DNA of 8,422 nucleotides from Gammaproteobacteria bacterium UBA4475 (lineage in GTDB: Bacteria; Pseudomonadota; Gammaproteobacteria; Pseudomonadales; Azotimanducaceae): NCBI GenBank assembly GCA_002389265.1, contig DGOD01000225.1, positions 19,258-27,679 of the forward strand, written 5' to 3'. Position 1 is the first letter of the stretch. Every line of letters starts with the position of its first letter. A program made the translations under genes and the position numbers. Positions 6,665 through 8,422 of this stretch are shown one piece after another. The notes beneath the pieces are model-generated. The model did not search any database. It was not told where the DNA came from and saw only the letters and a list, made by a program, of their open reading frames with translations.

Positions 6665-7618
6665 TTAACGACCTTCAAACAGACGTCTGGGGTTATCCAC
6701 AAACAGCATGTGAATATCAGCATCAGTCGCGCCCATTGCCATAAGTTCAGGGATCACGTGACGATGCATATACAAATATTGATCGGGATTTGAGCGCATA
6801 AAGTCATGTTCAGGAGGAATACTGCCATCAGCCTGCTCGTTGTGAATATGTAGGCAGATGCAATCATGAGACGGGCACAAACGCTCGCCATAACCCAGAT
6901 CCATCAAGCGCTTAAGCGTTACGGTCCGACTGTGCGGGCTCACCAGCCGACCGGGGTAACGATCAAGGCCCAAAAAACAACCTTGGGCAAGGATCCATTC
7001 AAGGTATTCAATATCGGTAGTATCATTGCTGTGATCAATCTTCACTCGCGTCAGATCAACGCCCTCTTCTCGAAAAATCTCGATCTGGCGCCTCGCGACC
7101 TGACCGGCAGGGTAGGAATGAACCATGATGGGCACGCCCGTTTGAACATGAGCGCGGGCGACAGCGCGGGCCATGGTCTCAAGCGCCGGCGTCACACCCT
7201 CAGCATCAGCTGCACACTTCAACATACCGGCCTTAACCGTCGTGCCGCGAAAACCCTCGTTAAGGTCGCGTATAAACTCGTCAGCCATTTGGTTCGCGCC
7301 AACCCCCAACATAAACCGCGGCACATCGAGCCACCAACCAGTGACATTAATTAGATTGATACCCGCTCCAGCGGCAACGGTTTGCAGTAACTCCGGGTCG
7401 CGACCCAGATCAAAGGTTGTCGCATCAAGCAGAGTGTCGATTCCCTGAGCCTTAGCCCGCTTCAGCGTCGCAATAGCGCGCGCCTCGCGATCGGGGCCGA
7501 GCAGGTCTGGGTAGCTTTTAGATAAGCCACTGGCCGCGACGAGCACATGCTCATGCATCAGCGTAAAGCCGAGATCAGCGCTATCAATGGGACCTAACAC
7601 ACTGTTGATATAGCTCAC
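6665..7618 (-). CDS. phosphotriesterase/lactonase-family metal-dependent hydrolase
   Basis: The protein is a 317-residue (beta/alpha)8 amidohydrolase-superfamily enzyme of the phosphotriesterase group. The binuclear metal site is complete: His22 and His24 in MHEH, the presumed carboxylated Lys134 in AGMLKCAAD, His167 in VHS, His196 in DHSNDT and Asp252 in PSHD. A GLDRYPGR segment (217-224) resembles the GLDRYG of phosphotriesterase-like lactonases. Activity on lactones or esters is therefore more likely than on phosphotriesters, but the substrate cannot be told from sequence. No signal peptide is visible, so it is probably cytoplasmic. It starts with GTG at 7618, with GGAG nine bases upstream; the next in-frame start (GTG, residue 7) would cut into the conserved VLGP region. 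It is divergent from the secreted hydrolase gene on the right and may share a transcript with yjdM. Confidence 0.9.
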   Translation of the reverse strand: MSYINSVLGPIDSADLGFTLMHEHVLVAASGLSKSYPDLLGPDREARAIATLKRAKAQGIDTLLDATTFDLGRDPELLQTVAAGAGINLINVTGWWLDVPRFMLGVGANQMADEFIRDLNEGFRGTTVKAGMLKCAADAEGVTPALETMARAVARAHVQTGVPIMVHSYPAGQVARRQIEIFREEGVDLTRVKIDHSNDTTDIEYLEWILAQGCFLGLDRYPGRLVSPHSRTVTLKRLMDLGYGERLCPSHDCICLHIHNEQADGSIPPEHDFMRSNPDQYLYMHRHVIPELMAMGATDADIHMLFVDNPRRLFEGR

Positions 7619-7786
7619 GTCACTAATCTCCGGTTAATTACTTGAGAAACTCATCAGAGTGTACGGCATTGGCCCGGTGGGAGTACAAGTCAATTGATTG
7701 ACCCTGCCAGAAACTCTCATGCCGGTGGCATTTATCCGGGTAATCGTGGTTAAGTGGGATCCCTAACACATCCCTCAGAGACCGCC

Positions 7787-8422
7787 ATGTACCGACGCCA
7801 GCCATCAGCAGGCTTTCTGCTCGGCCTAATACTATTGCCTTTGGTCAGTGCCACCAGCTTTGCCCAACAAGCGCCCTACTTGTATGTTCTAGGGGTTGTC
7901 CAGGATGCTGGCCACCCCCAGATCGGCTGTTATGCCGAACACTGTCAGCCGGGGTGGCAGGATGCCCGTCTACGCCGCGGTGCTACGGCGCTCGGCTTAA
8001 TCGACCCGAGCGCCAACAAGACCTACCTGTTTGAAGCGACTCCCAATATGCCGGAACAACTTTACCAGCTGGCGCAGGAGGCGCCGCTCGATCGCTATGC
8101 CCAGGGGGGCATTTTTTTGACCCATGCCCATATTGGCCATTATGCAGGCTTGATGTTCCTCGGCCAGGAGGCCCTGGGTGCCCGCGGGGTACCCGTCTAT
8201 GGCATGCCGAAAATGCGCGACTATCTGACTAACAATGGTCCCTGGAGCCAGCTGGTGACACAACAGAACATTCTTCTGCAATCCATGACCGCCGACACTC
8301 CGGTGGCATTAGGATCGATCACAGTGACCCCCTTTCTGGTACCTCATCGCGATGAGTATTCCGAAACCGTTGGCTACCGCATCACAGGGCCTAATAAATC
8401 GGCACTCTTTATTCCCGATATC
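7787..8422 (+). CDS. secreted PqqB-like metallo-beta-lactamase-fold protein (3' end beyond window)
   Basis: The plus-strand frame from the ATG at 7787 stays open for 212 codons to the right edge. Residues 1-26 form a Sec signal peptide: RR at 3-4, a hydrophobic core at 10-20 and an SFA cleavage motif before Gln27. The mature protein should be periplasmic or secreted. VLGVVQDAGHPQIGC with Cys48 and Cys53 recalls the N-terminal strand and cysteine region of PqqB. The metal motif of the fold appears as THAHIGH (His113, His115, His118), with Gly117 where most family members have Asp. A later VPHRDE and the FIPD at the edge fit the later metal-ligand strands. Only a weak GAG precedes the start. 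It is not PqqB itself, which has no signal peptide, and no other pqq gene is present. Substrate unknown. I place the start here because the signal peptide follows directly. Confidence 0.85.
   Translation, partial: MYRRQPSAGFLLGLILLPLVSATSFAQQAPYLYVLGVVQDAGHPQIGCYAEHCQPGWQDARLRRGATALGLIDPSANKTYLFEATPNMPEQLYQLAQEAPLDRYAQGGIFLTHAHIGHYAGLMFLGQEALGARGVPVYGMPKMRDYLTNNGPWSQLVTQQNILLQSMTADTPVALGSITVTPFLVPHRDEYSETVGYRITGPNKSALFIPDI

Noticed and set aside
6866..7354. Plus-strand open frame of 162 codons
   Set aside because: It is antisense to the phosphotriesterase-like gene, which has all its catalytic residues; the opposite frame is a shadow.
7619..7786. TTGACT and TTGACC boxes in the divergent gap, considered as promoters for the two outward genes
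   Set aside because: Neither has a recognisable -10 at 16-18 bases; real promoters must lie here, but I cannot place them.
7997..8281. Minus-strand open frame of 94 codons
   Set aside because: It lies wholly inside the plus-strand PqqB-like gene, whose signal peptide and metal motif make it the real frame.

Overview
The window reads as a chromosomal segment of a gammaproteobacterium of moderate GC content. Most of it is the conserved proteostasis block tig - clpP - clpX - lon, in that order on the minus strand, as in Escherichia coli and its relatives. The predicted proteins match the E. coli versions closely in motif order and residue spacing. I cannot name a genus; the extended acidic tail of trigger factor and the accessory genes on the right would fit an environmental or marine lineage, but that is only an impression.

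Layout, read along the minus strand from right to left. A tRNA-Leu(UAG) gene (5811-5895) has a strong promoter (5963-5991). It is followed by tig (trigger factor, 4344-5729), clpP (3470-4111), clpX (2037-3314) and then lon, whose 5' two thirds (1-1682) are in the window. A symmetric hairpin with A and T runs (1922-1948) ends the clpX transcript. The 354-base gap before lon also carries a sigma32-like promoter candidate, so lon looks like a separate heat-shock unit. These genes follow a protein through quality control: trigger factor meets nascent chains at the ribosome, ClpX unfolds and feeds substrates to the ClpP peptidase, and Lon degrades misfolded proteins by itself.

To the right of the tRNA lies a gene-free stretch (about 5992-6247) with a perfect 14-bp palindrome. 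Next, still on the minus strand, come a YjdM/PhnA-type zinc-ribbon protein (6248-6586) and a phosphotriesterase/lactonase-like amidohydrolase (6665-7618) with all metal ligands present. On the plus strand, reading off the right edge, is a secreted PqqB-like metallo-beta-lactamase-fold protein (7787-8422, partial).

I see no insertion sequence, phage gene, CRISPR array or defence system. Most of the window is ordinary housekeeping DNA. The points worth a second look are start-site corrections for clpP and tig, the tig acidic tail, a bulged hairpin in the tig-clpP gap, the orphan palindrome, and the two accessory hydrolases of unknown substrate.
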